Assembly: GCA_002305435.1 (NCBI GenBank)
Contig: DBQZ01000129.1
Location: 1 to 24,145, forward strand
Length of the DNA: 24,145 bases
Source: Clostridiales bacterium UBA1381
GTDB lineage: Bacteria; Bacillota; Clostridia; UBA1381
Direction: 5' to 3'
The translations under genes were made by a program, and so were the position numbers. The stretch's first letter is position 1; each line of letters opens with the position of its first letter. This document shows, piece after piece, positions 23,483 to 24,145 of this stretch. The notes below the pieces were generated by a model. That model was not told the origin of the DNA, did no database searches, and worked only from the letters and a program-made list of their open reading frames with translations.

Positions 23483-24084
23483 GGCAAATATTCCTCCTTG
23501 TAAAAGTTGTGTTTCAACATATCTAGGATGTTTCGAAACTCTTTCATCATGCTGTCATAATCCACTCCACTTTCCAACTGAACGGACATACCCTTTGCAA
23601 GCATCATAAGCATCTGAAACACTAATTCTGCATCCTCCGGGTGTCTGAATTTTTTATAATCCCGCTCATGCAGAACAAGCGATGCGATATATTTTTCATT
23701 TGCTTCTGAAAATATGGCACTTTTCAATTCAGGCGTTGGTTCCACTGCCACACTTGCAATAAACGACGCAATATGCGGGTGCTTTTTTAAGATTTCCACT
23801 TTCATAACGCTGGCTTCCCATACACGGTCAAAGAAATCCGTAGTTTCCTCCAATGCACTCGTGTTATAGGCTTGCTTCATTTGGGCAGCGCAGTAATCAA
23901 ATAAATACTGGTAAAGTGTCTGCTTATTTCCAAAATACTGGAATATAGACGCCTTTGAGATACCTGCCGCTACCGCAATACCATTGATTGACGTTTTTTC
24001 ATATCCATGTCTTGCGAAACAGGCAAGCGCCGCATTACGGATTGTTGCCTGTTTCTCCTGTGAAAGCGCTAAAAATTTTTCCAT
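23479..24084 (-). CDS. TetR-family transcriptional regulator
   Basis: ATG 24084 (- strand) follows AAGGAGCAG. The 201-residue product has the TetR N-terminal helix-turn-helix (ATIRNAALACFARHGYEKTS, then AVAAGISKASIFQYFGNKQT, residues ~14-55) and a helical ligand-binding half. It is the first gene of the exporter operon and overlaps the ATPase start by 4 bp. A perfect palindrome lies 17-38 bp upstream of its start, so it probably represses its own operon until an inducer binds. The inducer is likely an exported compound, by analogy with other TetR/ABC operons. Confidence 0.9.
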   Translation of the reverse strand: MEKFLALSQEKQATIRNAALACFARHGYEKTSINGIAVAAGISKASIFQYFGNKQTLYQYLFDYCAAQMKQAYNTSALEETTDFFDRVWEASVMKVEILKKHPHIASFIASVAVEPTPELKSAIFSEANEKYIASLVLHERDYKKFRHPEDAELVFQMLMMLAKGMSVQLESGVDYDSMMKEFRNILDMLKHNFYKEEYLP

Positions 24085-24101
24085 TACTATTCTGCTCCTT
24101 C

Positions 24102-24127
24102 AAATAACCGAATCGGTTATTTGTATA
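24102..24127 (-). promoter_or_regulatory. TetR-type operator and overlapping promoter
   Basis: The arms AAATAACCGA (24102-24111) and TCGGTTATTT (24113-24122) form a perfect 10-bp inverted repeat around one base. A -10-like TATACA on the - strand (24122-24127) abuts it; the -35 would fall at the window end. Binding would block transcription of the TetR operon. Confidence 0.7.
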
Positions 24128-24145
24128 CAGTGTAACATAAATAAC

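Overview
The window looks like part of a low-GC gut Firmicute genome (class Clostridia, Ruminococcus/Oscillospiraceae-like). It is almost entirely mobile-element DNA. The evidence is the strong AGGAGG-type ribosome sites, several TTG starts, and a gene order typical of clostridial integrative conjugative elements (ICEs). No relaxase, coupling protein, intact integrase or element end is visible, so at least one element is incomplete here.

Bases 1-18290 (+ strand) are an ICE backbone. First comes the 3' part of a metzincin-like protease. Next is a tightly overlapping mating-channel operon: a PrgI-family membrane protein, the VirB4 ATPase, a CD1108-family membrane protein without its usual cell-wall hydrolase, a DUF4315 coiled coil and a DUF4366 surface protein. 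A Y-family DNA polymerase plus YolD-like pair follows with its own promoter. After it come an HTH_16-type regulator, a small unknown, topoisomerase III, an ArdC/DUF3849/YodL antirestriction-type protein and a TTRAP-family protein. A strong promoter then drives a structured leader with three tandem hairpin repeats, a GAAA hairpin and an intrinsic terminator, ahead of a giant ArdC-like / MutS-I / N6-adenine-methylase / SNF2 gene. A complete tnpV gene lies in another frame inside the disordered linker of that giant gene.

At about 18290 the giant gene stops before its helicase motor. It is joined tail-to-tail to a large serine recombinase that is itself cut at the first cysteine of its zinc ribbon. 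From there on (18291-24145, - strand) the DNA belongs to a second mobile module. It holds the truncated recombinase, a small ORF with a good ribosome site, an inverted-repeat-rich non-coding block, an ECF-like ICE sigma factor, a palindrome-rich intergenic region, a cysteine-rich KTR protein and a four-gene TetR / ABC ATPase / two-permease operon. A perfect 10+1+10 palindrome precedes the TetR gene.

Working model: the left part supplies the conjugation machinery, plasmid-like replication and repair functions, and defence against host restriction. The right part is the control and cargo end of a related element carrying an export system. The most interesting points are the overprinted tnpV, the covarying hairpin leader with terminators just upstream of both topB and the giant gene, and the junction at 18290.
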